From JAUZOB01 sp963692465 (GTDB taxonomy: Bacteria; Bacteroidota; Bacteroidia; Bacteroidales; Prolixibacteraceae), in the NCBI GenBank assembly GCA_963692465.1, contig OY829943.1:3286001-3350000 (forward strand): DNA of 64,000 nt. The letters are read 5' to 3'. A program made the translations under genes and the position numbers. The first letter of the stretch is position 1. Each line of letters opens with the position of its first letter. Positions 18,786 through 28,452 of the stretch are shown here, in pieces. The notes beneath the pieces are model-generated. The model did no database searches. It had not been told where the DNA came from and saw only the letters and a list, made by a program, of their open reading frames with translations.

Positions 18786-19889
18786 ATGGAAAAAAGGGAT
18801 TTCTTAAAAACCCTCGGAATCACGGCAACGGGAGTTGCTATTGCCGGAAAAGCGAATGCCTGGTCCTTGTTCTCAAACAGAAAAGTATATCATACCTGGC
18901 CCGAAGTCTGGTGTTGGATGGAATATAATCAAAAACTAACAGATGAGGATTGGAAAGCTTCTTTCGAGAAGCTCCGTCAAATGGGGTTTGAAGGAGTCCT
19001 TTTTCATTCGGATATAACTTCACTTGCACGTGTTGCTCCTATTGCTGTCAGCGCTGGTATTGAACTACATTCATGGATGTGGACCCTTAATCGTCCCGAT
19101 GATGCAGAAGCCAAACAACATCCTGATTGGTATGTTGTCAGTCGCAAAGGGGAATCTTGTTTCGATCATCATCCCTATGTGGACTATTACCAATGGGTAT
19201 GTCCTTCCAAAGAAGAGGTCTTTCGTCATGTCGAAGAAGAAGCATTATCTCGAGTAGAGGTCGCCGGAGTATCAGGCGTTCATCTTGATTATGTTCGTTA
19301 TCCCGATGTAATTCTCCCTAAAGCTTTGCAACCGAACTACGGACTGGTACAAGATCATGAGATGCCCGAATATGATTTTTGCTATTGTGAGACTTGCCGT
19401 GAGAAATTTAAGACCAGAACTGGAATTGACATTATCTCTGATAATCATGCCGATTTGAATGAACAATGGCGACAGTATCGTTATGATAGCGTTACCCATT
19501 TTGTAAACCGTCTGGCCCGTGCCGTTCACAAACGCCGAAAGCTTATTACTGCAGCTGTCTTTCCTTACCCTGAATTGGCCCGAACCATTTGTCGTCAGTC
19601 CTGGAATAACTGGGATCTCGATGCGTTCTTTCCTATGACTTATCAGAAATTCTATGAAGAAGATATAAGCTGGATAGGTAAGGCCGCCTCTTATGGTGCG
19701 CGTGATTTGCAAGGGAAAGCTAAACTGTTTAGCGGACTCTATATACCCGATCTGCCCACTTCAGGTGAATTGGTTCAAGGGATACAACAAGCTCGTTCTA
19801 ATGGCGCTTCTGGTATTGCAATCTTTGAATCCGGCGGACTGAAAGATTATTCATGGGATCAGGTTCAACCTTTTTTGAAGAAGAGATAG
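18786..19889 (+). CDS. Family 10-like glycosyl hydrolase (GHL10/YngK-like), exported
   Basis: A 367-residue protein from ATG 18786. The longer frame starts 75 bp upstream without a signal sequence; the internal ATG opens an export signal (KRDFLKTLGITATGVAIAG) of Tat-like shape, though with KR instead of RR. The fold is a TIM barrel of the GHL family: LRQMGFEGVLFHSD, ELHSWMWTLNRP, GVHLDYVRYPD (likely catalytic strand) and DAFFPMTYQ. A CETCREKF segment gives a CxxC pair. Biochemically characterised relatives are few; a role in peptidoglycan or glycan turnover is inferred. It stands alone and converges on the MFS gene. Confidence 0.75.
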   Translation: MEKRDFLKTLGITATGVAIAGKANAWSLFSNRKVYHTWPEVWCWMEYNQKLTDEDWKASFEKLRQMGFEGVLFHSDITSLARVAPIAVSAGIELHSWMWTLNRPDDAEAKQHPDWYVVSRKGESCFDHHPYVDYYQWVCPSKEEVFRHVEEEALSRVEVAGVSGVHLDYVRYPDVILPKALQPNYGLVQDHEMPEYDFCYCETCREKFKTRTGIDIISDNHADLNEQWRQYRYDSVTHFVNRLARAVHKRRKLITAAVFPYPELARTICRQSWNNWDLDAFFPMTYQKFYEEDISWIGKAASYGARDLQGKAKLFSGLYIPDLPTSGELVQGIQQARSNGASGIAIFESGGLKDYSWDQVQPFLKKR

Positions 19890-20033
19890 CGACAATTTTG
19901 AGCCTTGTATGGTTTATTTCTGAACTAGATGTAATGTGATGGAATGTTTCTTTGATGTGACTTTGTCTTAAATAAATCTATTCCGACTTGAATTTGAGTA
20001 TGTGCTTTGCGATAATGTTTGGTTTTTAGTGTA

Positions 20034-21611
20034 TTATGTTTTGTATATTTCTTTTTTCAACATTTTCTTAATGGTTCTCATTTTTGGATAATAGGTCTTC
20101 GTAGGAAGATAGGGATATCGGTATAATACAAACAAAATGAAACATACAATACCGCAAATTACCAAATACCCATATAGTTCTTTAAACGATACCAGTGAGA
20201 CTTGTTTTTGAACTATTTCGTTTATGTTTTGAGTCCCGATTTTGGATAGGTTATTATTTACCCTGTTGATATTAGAAGTAATAAATTGAAAATTCCGGGT
20301 GCTGATTATATTGAAAATATGATGTAAGACTGCAACACCAAAAACACCACCAAAACCAGCACTTACAAATGCCTGCACCGATACGGCTTGAAAGAAATGA
20401 TGGAATGGGACTTTGATTAAGTTTGTAATCAACACAATAGCAATCACGACATACCCGAAATTTCTAAGAAATAAAGGAGCAGCCATCATCTCTTCTGTCG
20501 TTTGATAATCAATTAAGAAGTACATCAATAACAAGTAGGACAGTATTGATGAAAACCCTATCATGAACATTGATTTATACGAGTGCTTTCTTAAAGCGAA
20601 GAAATAATAGGTAAATGCTGCTCCTGTTATTGCTCCAATCCATTCTATCCAGTTTAGTGAGATTAGGTGGTTCGTATCATAATGTAAAATGTTTTCAAAG
20701 TAAGTCTCCTCGACAAAATGAGTGGGAGCTAAAAACAAATCGATAACGATGTATAAGAAGAACGTTAAATACACTGCTTTGTATTTAAAGGTTGGCAAGG
20801 CAATGTAGGGATGTCTGATAAATGAAGCTCTCCATATATTTAAAGCGAACATTACAATTAGCATTACACTGGCGGTTTTTATCTCTGTTGAGTACCACCA
20901 GTCGTAATGTTCTCCATAAATGCAAATAAAGTTGATGGATAATAAGATCAACCCCCATAACAAAGCCCCTAACCAATCGATTCCGGATAAAGGGAACCGA
21001 GGAATGTATTGTTTGTTATTAAACAATAGGAGTACCCCAAGTGTCACGAACAATAAAGACCCAATAACCATCCAATGCACGTAATGCCAATTGGAAAAAA
21101 GAGCTACATACAAATTAGTGTTCCCGGAAGTCAAGATGCAACTTTGAACCAATAAATAGATAAAGCAGAAGAATACCGACAAATCACGTTTCGGGGTTAA
21201 CCATAGTTGAATGGTTGAATTACATTCAAATGTTGCCCACATTCTGAAAATACCGACAAAAAAACAGGTGGCGACTAAAACGGCTACATTGGTTGTCGAT
21301 ATACAAATCAGGTTGCCGGCAATCAAGATGATACAACACGTTAAAAGAGAAATTTTCGAGGTGAAGCGCATCTTTAACCTTAGCATGATGGTAAAAGTTA
21401 GAGCCATTCCGATTAAAGAGGCGTATCCAGCCATTAAAATATCTTCTTGCATCAAAGCTGTAGTACCAACCATTTCGTTGGCGGTAGCTAAGTAAATACC
21501 GCCTGAAAATTGGAAAATGATGACAAATAAGATAATAATATAAGGTTTCCACTTCTCAGGGATATAGTTATTAATGGCCGGAATGGCAAAAGGTCCTTCT
21601 TGATGCTCCAT
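20034..21611 (-). CDS. MFS efflux transporter, EmrB/DHA2-like
   Basis: A 525-residue integral membrane protein with about 12-14 hydrophobic helices, a large periplasmic loop around 470-490 (NRVNNNLSKIGTQN) and the DHA2-like arrangement seen in EmrB relatives. It would export toxic compounds by proton antiport, working with the HlyD/EmrA adaptor (5 bp upstream) and the TolC-like channel encoded before it. The classic MFS motif A is poorly conserved, as in many Bacteroidota members. It is third and last in the operon. Substrate unknown. Confidence 0.88.
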   Translation of the reverse strand: MEHQEGPFAIPAINNYIPEKWKPYIIILFVIIFQFSGGIYLATANEMVGTTALMQEDILMAGYASLIGMALTFTIMLRLKMRFTSKISLLTCCIILIAGNLICISTTNVAVLVATCFFVGIFRMWATFECNSTIQLWLTPKRDLSVFFCFIYLLVQSCILTSGNTNLYVALFSNWHYVHWMVIGSLLFVTLGVLLLFNNKQYIPRFPLSGIDWLGALLWGLILLSINFICIYGEHYDWWYSTEIKTASVMLIVMFALNIWRASFIRHPYIALPTFKYKAVYLTFFLYIVIDLFLAPTHFVEETYFENILHYDTNHLISLNWIEWIGAITGAAFTYYFFALRKHSYKSMFMIGFSSILSYLLLMYFLIDYQTTEEMMAAPLFLRNFGYVVIAIVLITNLIKVPFHHFFQAVSVQAFVSAGFGGVFGVAVLHHIFNIISTRNFQFITSNINRVNNNLSKIGTQNINEIVQKQVSLVSFKELYGYLVICGIVCFILFVLYRYPYLPTKTYYPKMRTIKKMLKKEIYKT

Positions 21612-21616
21612 ATCGT

Positions 21617-22651
21617 TTAATATTTAACCGTACATTCTACATTCATACCCGACCTGAGTTTTTGAATATATTGAGAACTGTTCCCTTTTGAAAACTCAAT
21701 ACGGACTGGGATTAGTTGCTCAACCTTTACAAAATTACCAGCCGAATTGTCTTGCGGAATAACTGAAAAACTTGCACCTGTTGCATTTGAGATTGATTTC
21801 ACAACACCTTTTAAAACGATATTAGGTAAGGCATCTATTTTTAAATCTACTGTTTGTCCCTGTAGGATGTGATGGGTTTGCGTTTCCTTGTAATTAGCTA
21901 TAATCCACTTCCCGTTATTATCTACTAAATCAACAATTGTTTGTCCGGGTTGAATTAATTGACCAATCTGCAAGGTTTTTTGTCCGGTATATCCATCGGT
22001 TGGTGCAACGATAACTGTATATGAAAGGTTTAATTTTGCCAGATTTAATGCGGCTTTTGCTAGTTTAATCGAAGCATCGTTTTGCGTCAGACGCACGTTT
22101 TGTTCGTTTTTTACTAAAACCGTTGATTTTTTCTGTCGGACTAATGTTTCGTATTTTGCTTTTAGCGAAAGGTATTTTGTGTGAACAGCATCAAATTCTT
22201 GTTGTGTTACGGACTGTTGTTCTACTAAATTTTTATAACGTTTATAGTCTGTTGCTGCATTGTTTAAAAGAGCCTTTACTTCGTCTAAACTTGCATCTGA
22301 GACTGAAATGTTGTTTTGAGCCGTATTAACCGAAGAGTTAACTACTTCTTTGCCGGCTAAAGCATTCTGATAATCGGCTTCGGCTTGTGCCACGCGATAT
22401 TTAAACTCGGTATCTTCTATGACAGCTAGCGTATCACCCTTTTTTACATGTTGATATTCTTCGAAATAAATCTCTTTTACAAAACCTTGTACTCTTGAAT
22501 TAACCGGAGTAATTAATTGTTTTACTTGTGCATTATCGGTGTATTCTACATTTCCCAGATGTATGAATTTAGCTGAAATCCAAGCAATACAAGTGATGAC
22601 TAAAGTTACTACTACTATATTATAAATCAGTTTTTTTGTCTTACGTGCCAT
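21617..22651 (-). CDS. HlyD/EmrA family periplasmic adaptor
   Basis: A 344-residue adaptor with an N-terminal membrane anchor (residues 8-28), a biotinyl-lipoyl-like segment (TPVNSRVQGFVKEIYFEE), a long coiled coil (about 85-205) with repeated ALAGKE and AKAALNLAKLNL text, the second lipoyl half (IVAPTDGYTG), and a beta-barrel domain. It links the MFS pump to the outer-membrane channel. The start lies 23 bp after the tolC stop and the stop 5 bp before the MFS start, so the three form one operon. Confidence 0.93.
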   Translation of the reverse strand: MARKTKKLIYNIVVVTLVITCIAWISAKFIHLGNVEYTDNAQVKQLITPVNSRVQGFVKEIYFEEYQHVKKGDTLAVIEDTEFKYRVAQAEADYQNALAGKEVVNSSVNTAQNNISVSDASLDEVKALLNNAATDYKRYKNLVEQQSVTQQEFDAVHTKYLSLKAKYETLVRQKKSTVLVKNEQNVRLTQNDASIKLAKAALNLAKLNLSYTVIVAPTDGYTGQKTLQIGQLIQPGQTIVDLVDNNGKWIIANYKETQTHHILQGQTVDLKIDALPNIVLKGVVKSISNATGASFSVIPQDNSAGNFVKVEQLIPVRIEFSKGNSSQYIQKLRSGMNVECTVKY

Positions 22652-22674
22652 GATCGTCTGGTTAAATTATAATA

Positions 22675-23994
22675 TTACAATGTTCCTGTAAGTTTTTTTA
22701 ATTGGTAGTAATGGAAACGAATGTTGATTTGTGCATTTACTGCCTGTAATTCAGCATCAACCTTTGCATTTTCAGCATCTAACATTTCAGTTATCAACAC
22801 CAAACTATTTATATATCTGTTTTTAATGATTGTGTAATTTTCTGTAGCTAAATCCACCTTCTTTAATTGGGTCTTGTAAACTTTTAGTGTTTCCAGATAG
22901 CGTAAATAAGCAGTGTCAATATCAGTTATCAATTGCTCTTTCTCTAAAGAGCTGTCCTCCAATGTTCTTTGTGTTGAAAGTTTGGCAATATTGGTTTTTG
23001 TTTTGTTTTTATAAAGCGAGGCAATATTGTATTTAACACCTAGTCCGACATACCAATAATTCAAATTTTTATTGATGGGCGGGACTACAGTAGTAATAGG
23101 GCCATCTAACTTATTCCCTGCAAATGCGAAAACCTGAGGCAATTTTTCGGACCTTGTTATCGTCTGGTTCTGCTCAGATTGTTTGATATGAACTTGTAAT
23201 TGTTTTAACAAAGGCGAATGTTCGGTAGCTAAATTCTGCAAAGATTTGGCATCTGCAAGGTTTAATTCACTGTCTATTAGAGCCTCATTTGCTTCAATTT
23301 TTGTCCCTCTTGGCAACTGCAAAGTCTTTACTAATTCGTTGTTAATGATGGTACTGTTATTTTCCAGTTCCAATAATGCTAATTCTAGCGATTGGAGCTG
23401 TAGTTCATATCGTGTAGCATTATTTCGTAAGGCAGTCCCTTCGTTGCATTTGGCCTTTATTTGCACTAGTAGTTTGTTCGTCTGAATGAGGTCGTTTTTC
23501 AGAATTTTTTTCTGATTGTTCAGCTTCAGTAATTCCAGATAATAGCCGGCAATGATAAACCGTATGGACTGTTTGTCCTTTTCTTTATCCAATTGGGCTA
23601 ATACATGATTTAGTTCGGCCATTTTTATCGAAGTATTGATGGTTCCCCCAGCATAGATAATCTGGGAGGCTTCCAACGCGAAATTATTTCCGTAATGAGG
23701 GATGGGAGCTTCCATACTGTTAGAGAAATTGCGATTGGTCATCCATCCATTACCAAGGAAACTGACCGAAACCGAAGCATCTAATGATGGAAGTAATTTA
23801 TTCTTCTCTTCATTAATCTGCTCAGCTGCAATTTTTTCATTATAACCTGTGATTTTAAGTGTACGATTATTTTTTTCTGCTATTTCAAACAAACTGTCAA
23901 GACTAACTCTAAAAATTTTGGGTGGTTGAGCAGACAAAGGGCTAAAACTTTTAAAGAACAATAGAAACAACAGGAGGTATTTCCCTTTTTGCAT
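22675..23994 (-). CDS. TolC family outer-membrane efflux protein
   Basis: A 439-residue outer-membrane channel precursor with a signal peptide (1-22, FFKSFSPLSAQ) and TolC-like long helices, e.g. NRTLKITGYNEKIAAEQ and the C-terminal repeat NRYINSLVLITEMLDAENAK. It is the first gene of the efflux operon. The ATG at 23994 lies only 4 bp from the left end of an IS3-family element, so the native upstream region, including promoter and ribosome-site surroundings, has been displaced by the insertion. The coding sequence itself is intact. Confidence 0.92.
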   Translation of the reverse strand: MQKGKYLLLFLLFFKSFSPLSAQPPKIFRVSLDSLFEIAEKNNRTLKITGYNEKIAAEQINEEKNKLLPSLDASVSVSFLGNGWMTNRNFSNSMEAPIPHYGNNFALEASQIIYAGGTINTSIKMAELNHVLAQLDKEKDKQSIRFIIAGYYLELLKLNNQKKILKNDLIQTNKLLVQIKAKCNEGTALRNNATRYELQLQSLELALLELENNSTIINNELVKTLQLPRGTKIEANEALIDSELNLADAKSLQNLATEHSPLLKQLQVHIKQSEQNQTITRSEKLPQVFAFAGNKLDGPITTVVPPINKNLNYWYVGLGVKYNIASLYKNKTKTNIAKLSTQRTLEDSSLEKEQLITDIDTAYLRYLETLKVYKTQLKKVDLATENYTIIKNRYINSLVLITEMLDAENAKVDAELQAVNAQINIRFHYYQLKKLTGTL

Positions 23995-24078
23995 AAAGTA
24001 TAATACACCCCAAAAATTAGACCGGTTGTTAAGAATAAAATAAAGGACTAATTTTACAATAAAAGGAGGGAAATAAAC

Positions 24079-24372
24079 ATGACGAGTCGCAGGAAGTTCA
24101 CCTCGGAATTTAAGGCGAAAGTAGTAATAGAAGCAATAAAAGAACGAGAGACATTAACGGAATTGTCTCATCGGTTTGAGTTAAATCCGATGATCATCTC
24201 AAGATGGAAAAAGGAATTTCTTTCAAAATCATCTATCGTATTTGGAAGAGATAAAGAGGATGATCTCAATGATAAGGAGCGGGACATAAAAGCCTTGCAA
24301 GCGAAAGTCGGGGAACTGACTATGGAACGGGATTTTTTAGAGGATGCCTGCAAGAGAGCCGGTCTGAAGTAG
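24079..24372 (+). CDS. IS3-family transposase OrfA (copy A)
   Basis: A 97-residue DNA-binding subunit with the N-terminal helix-turn-helix of IS3 OrfA proteins (RRKFTSEFKAKVVIEAI, then LSHRFELNPMIISRWKKEF) and a leucine-zipper-like C-terminal helix. An AGGAGG ribosome site precedes the ATG. OrfB lies in the -1 frame and is reached by frameshifting at a T_TTT_TTA heptamer inside the 3' end of this gene. Confidence 0.93.
   Translation: MTSRRKFTSEFKAKVVIEAIKERETLTELSHRFELNPMIISRWKKEFLSKSSIVFGRDKEDDLNDKERDIKALQAKVGELTMERDFLEDACKRAGLK
24333..24339 (+). other. Programmed -1 frameshift heptamer T_TTT_TTA (copy A)
   Basis: OrfA codons read GAT TTT TTA here, so T TTT TTA fits the X_XXY_YYZ rule. After slipping, the OrfB frame is open from this point through 25223, which would give the OrfAB fusion transposase. 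Confidence 0.75.
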
Positions 24373-24455
24373 AACTTAGAGCACTTGTAGCAGAAGGGCA
24401 TAAAGACCTGAGTATACGGAGACAATGCAAAATACTCCAAATAAACCGGAGCAGT

Positions 24456-25223
24456 TTGTATTATCAGCATAAAGGAGAAAACGCAAGGAATTTAAAGGTG
24501 ATGAAATTAATAGATCAGTATCATACAAAACATCCAGCAGCAGGCATCTTGAGCATGTGTGACATGTTGGGGGATTATGGATTAAAAGTGAATCATAAAT
24601 GTGTAAGCCGATTAATGAAGTTAATGCAGATATTGGCAATTTATCCCGTAAAATCACTCAGTAAAAGGGGAAAAGAGGAATATGTTTGTCCGTATCTGTT
24701 GCGCAATTTAATGATCACAAAACCCAATCAGGTCTGGTCTATTGATATTAGCTATATTCCGATGCGCAAAGGATTTATGTACCTGACAGCCATTATTGAT
24801 GTCTACAGTCGTTTTATAGTAGGCTGGGCCATTTCCAATACGTTAGACACCGGCGTTTCTATAGGAGTCTTACAGCAGGCTATTCTGAATTACGGCAAAC
24901 CGGATATCATCAATTCAGACCAGGGATGTCAATACACATCATCTCAATGGCAGAATTACTTAAAAGAAGAAGGTATTCAAATCAGCATGGATGGATACAA
25001 AAGAGCCAAGGATAACATCTGGATCGAACGATTTTGGCGTACCATAAAAAGGGAGTACGTTTATCTGAGCCCCGAACAGAACGGAATTGATTTGTATAAG
25101 GGAATAAAGGAATTTATGGTCTGGTACAATTACGAAAGGCACCATCAGGGAATTAATCATGAAATTCCAGCCAGAAAATACGGGTTAAATCAAGGCGTGT
25201 ACGAATTAAGAAATACTGCTTGA
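24456..25223 (+). CDS. IS3-family transposase OrfB (copy A), DDE integrase
   Basis: Catalytic transposase subunit with an rve/DDE core: the first Asp in VWSIDISYIPM, the second in IINSDQGCQY, and the Glu in the ERFWRTIKREY region. The ATG at 24456 is the first Met of a frame that is open from 24333 (…VELRALVAEGHKDLS precedes it), so the natural product is probably the frameshifted OrfAB fusion of about 380 residues. No internal stop, so the element may be active. Confidence 0.93.
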   Translation: MYYQHKGENARNLKVMKLIDQYHTKHPAAGILSMCDMLGDYGLKVNHKCVSRLMKLMQILAIYPVKSLSKRGKEEYVCPYLLRNLMITKPNQVWSIDISYIPMRKGFMYLTAIIDVYSRFIVGWAISNTLDTGVSIGVLQQAILNYGKPDIINSDQGCQYTSSQWQNYLKEEGIQISMDGYKRAKDNIWIERFWRTIKREYVYLSPEQNGIDLYKGIKEFMVWYNYERHHQGINHEIPARKYGLNQGVYELRNTA

Positions 25224-25381
25224 TATTAACTTATTCCAGTCAATTTGTGGTCTAAAGAAGAGGGTATATTATAAAGTGAATGTTTTAACGAATAATAAGT
25301 GTCAGAAAACGAAGAGCAAAAGTCGGGATAATTACTTGTTTTTTATTCTTCCCGAATTGGGCTGAATTGGTTTTATTTGAA

Positions 25382-25389
25382 TATTTTTG
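25382..25389 (+). promoter_or_regulatory. Bacteroidota -7 box (TATTTTTG) before the AraC gene
   Basis: Exact TAnnTTTG match 27 bp before ATG 25417, with TTG at 25357-25359 about 22 bp upstream as a possible -33 element. It lies between the IS right end and the gene, so the regulator keeps its own promoter after the insertion. Confidence 0.6.
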
Positions 25390-25416
25390 CAATCGTTATA
25401 CTAGTGTGCGTTTAGA

Positions 25417-26325
25417 ATGAAGGTTGCAATGAATGCTGTGAATGATATTAAAAAAGACTATGAGATATTTGAGATATCAACAAAATATAAGGATCCAAGA
25501 AACAGGGTCACGATCGTTCATGTAAACCAAAAGCAAGCTTCTTCCTATTTTGATGTGAATGTTTATATGAAGTCGTCTTTGTTTGTCCTGGTTCTAAATG
25601 GAAGTGTTCATTTGGATATTAACTTTAAAGAGTATGTTGCCAAGAAAGATGCGATCATTCTTTTGTCCTTTGGCCACTTTTTTAAGCTCAGGAAAACCAC
25701 TAATGATTTTGAGGGTGTAATACTCTATGTCGGCAAAGGCTATGTTGATGAAATGTATTCAACAGATATGATCTACCAACGGATAAAATATGGAGTGAAA
25801 ATGCATAGCATTCCTTTATTGATCTTAAATCGGGTAGATGCACATTTACTGGAGAAGAGGTTGTCCTTTGTAGAAGAGATTATTGGATCAAGTAATCATC
25901 GGTATTACAAAGAAATGGTTCTGAACACCTTATTGATCTTTTTCTTAGATTTAAGCAATATTATCGAACAAGAAGATTCAGTCATGGATAGTCAAAATAT
26001 ATCTCGTGATGAGATCTGTTTTCAGAAATTTCTGGAAATATTAGTCGACCATTACAAGAAAGAGCATCTGGTTGATTTTTATGCGAACGACCTACATATC
26101 ACATCACATTATTTAACACTAATTGTTAAGCGATTAAGCGGACAAACGGTTTCTGATTTTGTTTTTCAATTATTGTATGGTGAAGCAAAGATACTATTGC
26201 AGCAACCTGACTTAACGATACAGCAAATAGCTACAAACCTTTATTTTTCAGATCAATCTTCTTTTGGAAAATTCTTTAAACGAAAAAGCGGGATATCCCC
26301 CAAGGAGTTTAGATTAAAAAATTGA
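25417..26325 (+). CDS. AraC family transcriptional regulator
   Basis: A 302-residue regulator with an N-terminal cupin-like sensor region (1-190) and a C-terminal double helix-turn-helix (about 205-300; ITSHYLTLIVKRLSGQTVSDFV, then IATNLYFSDQSSFGKFFKRKSGISPKEF in pieces). It is divergent from the efflux operon (20034-23994), the usual place for a local regulator. Copy A of the IS3 element now separates the two. It probably controlled the pump in response to a toxic compound (inference). Confidence 0.9.
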   Translation: MKVAMNAVNDIKKDYEIFEISTKYKDPRNRVTIVHVNQKQASSYFDVNVYMKSSLFVLVLNGSVHLDINFKEYVAKKDAIILLSFGHFFKLRKTTNDFEGVILYVGKGYVDEMYSTDMIYQRIKYGVKMHSIPLLILNRVDAHLLEKRLSFVEEIIGSSNHRYYKEMVLNTLLIFFLDLSNIIEQEDSVMDSQNISRDEICFQKFLEILVDHYKKEHLVDFYANDLHITSHYLTLIVKRLSGQTVSDFVFQLLYGEAKILLQQPDLTIQQIATNLYFSDQSSFGKFFKRKSGISPKEFRLKN

Positions 26326-26426
26326 GCAGAAATTACTATATTTCATTTGTAATAAATGGAATAATATCTTCCCTTTTTTATCACTTAAATTGAATAAAAA
26401 ACCTAAAAAATAAAAGGAATAAAGAG

Positions 26427-27062
26427 ATGAAAGTAGTAGCAATTAATGGTAGCCCTCATAAAAACGGCAACACCTTTCATGCATTGACGGTAGTTGGTAA
26501 ACAATTAGAAGAGAGCGGCATTGACTTTGAAATCATTCACATAGGGAATAAAGCAATACGAGGGTGCACTGCCTGTGGAGGATGTGGTAGAAATCGGGAC
26601 GAAAAATGTGTCATCAAAACAGATTTGTTAAATGACTCGATTCAGAAGATGAAAGAGGCGGACGGCATTATTCTTGCTTCGCCAGTTTATTATGCCGGTA
26701 TTCCCGGAACAATGAAGAGTTTTCTTGATCGGGTTTTCTATGTAAGCGGATCGAATGGTAATCTTTTCCGGCATAAAGTAGGTGCCGCGACGGTTGTAAT
26801 GCGTCGTACCGGAGGCTCTTCCACATTCGACTGCCTTAATCATTATCTCAATTATTCGGAGATGATCATTGCAACATCAAACTATTGGAATATTGCTCAT
26901 GGAGGAGCTTCAGGAGAGGTCCTGCAAGATGGAGAAGGAGTACAGATTATGGAGGTGCTGGGACGAAATATGGCTTGGCTGCTTAAAATGCGTGAACAAA
27001 CAAAAGACTCAATTCCTGCTCCTGCTTTTGTCGATAAAATTCACACTAATTTTATCCGGTAA
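26427..27062 (+). CDS. Flavodoxin-fold iron-sulfur flavoprotein (NADPH-dependent FMN reductase family)
   Basis: A 211-residue flavoprotein with the FMN loop NGSPHKNGNT (7-16) and a compact cysteine motif at 47, 50, 53 and 61 (GCTACGGCG...KC), as in Isf-type iron-sulfur flavoproteins. The central SPVYYAGIPGTMKSFLDR matches this reductase family. Its role is probably electron transfer or reduction of quinones or nitro compounds. It lies 101 bp behind the AraC gene in the same direction; a shared response to a toxic compound is plausible but unproven. Confidence 0.88.
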   Translation: MKVVAINGSPHKNGNTFHALTVVGKQLEESGIDFEIIHIGNKAIRGCTACGGCGRNRDEKCVIKTDLLNDSIQKMKEADGIILASPVYYAGIPGTMKSFLDRVFYVSGSNGNLFRHKVGAATVVMRRTGGSSTFDCLNHYLNYSEMIIATSNYWNIAHGGASGEVLQDGEGVQIMEVLGRNMAWLLKMREQTKDSIPAPAFVDKIHTNFIR

Positions 27063-27196
27063 GAACAGACAGGCTGGAATGAAATAACAAGCTGTCTCCT
27101 TAAAGAGGTCTTGTTGTGTGATTGGAGAATATTCAAGGAGGTGGCTTAACGCCAGAAACTTTGATGTTGTAACCGTTGTGTTTGAACCCTATGTAA

Positions 27197-28450
27197 TCAG
27201 ACTTTCACAAAATCAGTCTGAATGCTTTGGATTAGTTGCTTATCAATATCGAGTTCTTTTGAGTATTCACCAAATTTATTCACCGCATTAGCCACAATAT
27301 CAATCAAAGCCTTATAATCCTGAATGTCGTTATCCAAGCCAACTGCTTCTAAATCACCACGAGTAATATCCTCATTTTTCCCATTTACGGTTAGTGAATG
27401 CCTATTGGAATAAGCGGGAGCAGTCTGATCTACACTGTATGTTAAATCGTATGCAGGAGATAAGCGCCATATTCCGTCACGGGACATACAAAAAGAGAAA
27501 TTCTTGGAATGATCATCCACGTTCCTTGCTATAACATTGAAAACCATTCGTATAAATTGTTGTTTGCTGTCTTGATATGGCAAATTAAGTCGCCGGATAA
27601 TTTTAAATATATCTTCATAACTATCACTGGTGGGAGACATTGCGGCCAACGTTTGGGTGTGTATTCTTTCATTGCCGTTCCGGTCAAACCGACTGGTAAG
27701 AAAATGGGTCACATTTTGATACGTACGCAATTCTGATGGCATCATCACAATTTCTGCATTCAAGGCCATTCGGTAATAAACATATTCTAGTTTGGCAAAA
27801 GGGTAAGTAGAATTATCATCATATTTAAGGACGAAATGTCCGAACCCCTCAGCTATATTCCCTTGGCCGGAAACAACCTCTCCGGTAGTCTGATTGAGAG
27901 CTATAATAGCTTTGGGACGTTTGCCCCCCGGAGAAGAACTTATTTTTATCAAATCCTGCCACAGAATGGAATTTTCCTGATTCAGGACTGTTGTCTCTCT
28001 TTCATTTAATACTTGCTTTGCAAACTCATACAGTCGTTGCACATTAACTGAAAAAGCGGAGTTGTCACCTAATTTTTGTGCCGGCTCATATTCAAGTGCG
28101 CCCATTGCCCGGCTACCAATGAATGAAAGGTGGTCCACCGGGGTTGTCTTCTTTGCAGAAATATTGTTATCCCTTAGCCACGCCTTAAAGAGTGAGTTTC
28201 CCCATTTATCAGGCAGAGAATCTGCAATCATAGGAGGAAGTCCTTGATAAAGTTTATCTTGATTTCCCAACCAGGGCAACTGTTTTTGACTATGCGGTGA
28301 GTGAATCGACATGGTTAAAGGAGCAATATCTAATCCTTGTTCGAGGAAGGACGGTTCATATTCAAAAACAGCTGCATCTTTCTTTTTATCCCATGAAAGA
28401 TAGCCGACGGTCATTCCCCATAAATTTATCTTCACCACATTGGTTCCCAT
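27197..28450 (-). CDS. hipA: HipA-type toxin kinase
   Basis: Serine/threonine kinase toxin of the HipBA type, which in E. coli phosphorylates glutamyl-tRNA synthetase and causes persistence. The 417-residue, full-length protein has an N-terminal subdomain, SSPGGKRPK (172-180) for ATP-loop binding, RFDRNG (254-259), the catalytic NVDDHSKNF (310-318) and the metal motif AYDLTYS (333-339). All expected residues are visible, so it looks active. It starts 2 bp after the hipB stop, indicating a co-transcribed module. Some HipA-family proteins have other targets, so the substrate is uncertain. Confidence 0.95.
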   Translation of the reverse strand: MGTNVVKINLWGMTVGYLSWDKKKDAAVFEYEPSFLEQGLDIAPLTMSIHSPHSQKQLPWLGNQDKLYQGLPPMIADSLPDKWGNSLFKAWLRDNNISAKKTTPVDHLSFIGSRAMGALEYEPAQKLGDNSAFSVNVQRLYEFAKQVLNERETTVLNQENSILWQDLIKISSSPGGKRPKAIIALNQTTGEVVSGQGNIAEGFGHFVLKYDDNSTYPFAKLEYVYYRMALNAEIVMMPSELRTYQNVTHFLTSRFDRNGNERIHTQTLAAMSPTSDSYEDIFKIIRRLNLPYQDSKQQFIRMVFNVIARNVDDHSKNFSFCMSRDGIWRLSPAYDLTYSVDQTAPAYSNRHSLTVNGKNEDITRGDLEAVGLDNDIQDYKALIDIVANAVNKFGEYSKELDIDKQLIQSIQTDFVKV

Positions 28451-28452
28451 GT

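Larger units (their letters stand above)
23999..25273 (+). mobile_element. IS3-family insertion sequence, copy A (about 1275 bp)
   Basis: Two overlapping transposase frames are flanked by imperfect inverted repeats. Left end TATAATACACCCC...TTAGACC and right end (reverse complement) TATAATATACCCT...TTAGACC agree over an equal length. With these ends the flanks show a 3-bp direct repeat AAG (23996-23998 and 25274-25276), within the 3-5 bp usual for IS3. The terminal dinucleotide is not the usual TG/CA, so ends may shift by a few bases. It sits between the efflux operon and its probable AraC regulator. Confidence 0.8.
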
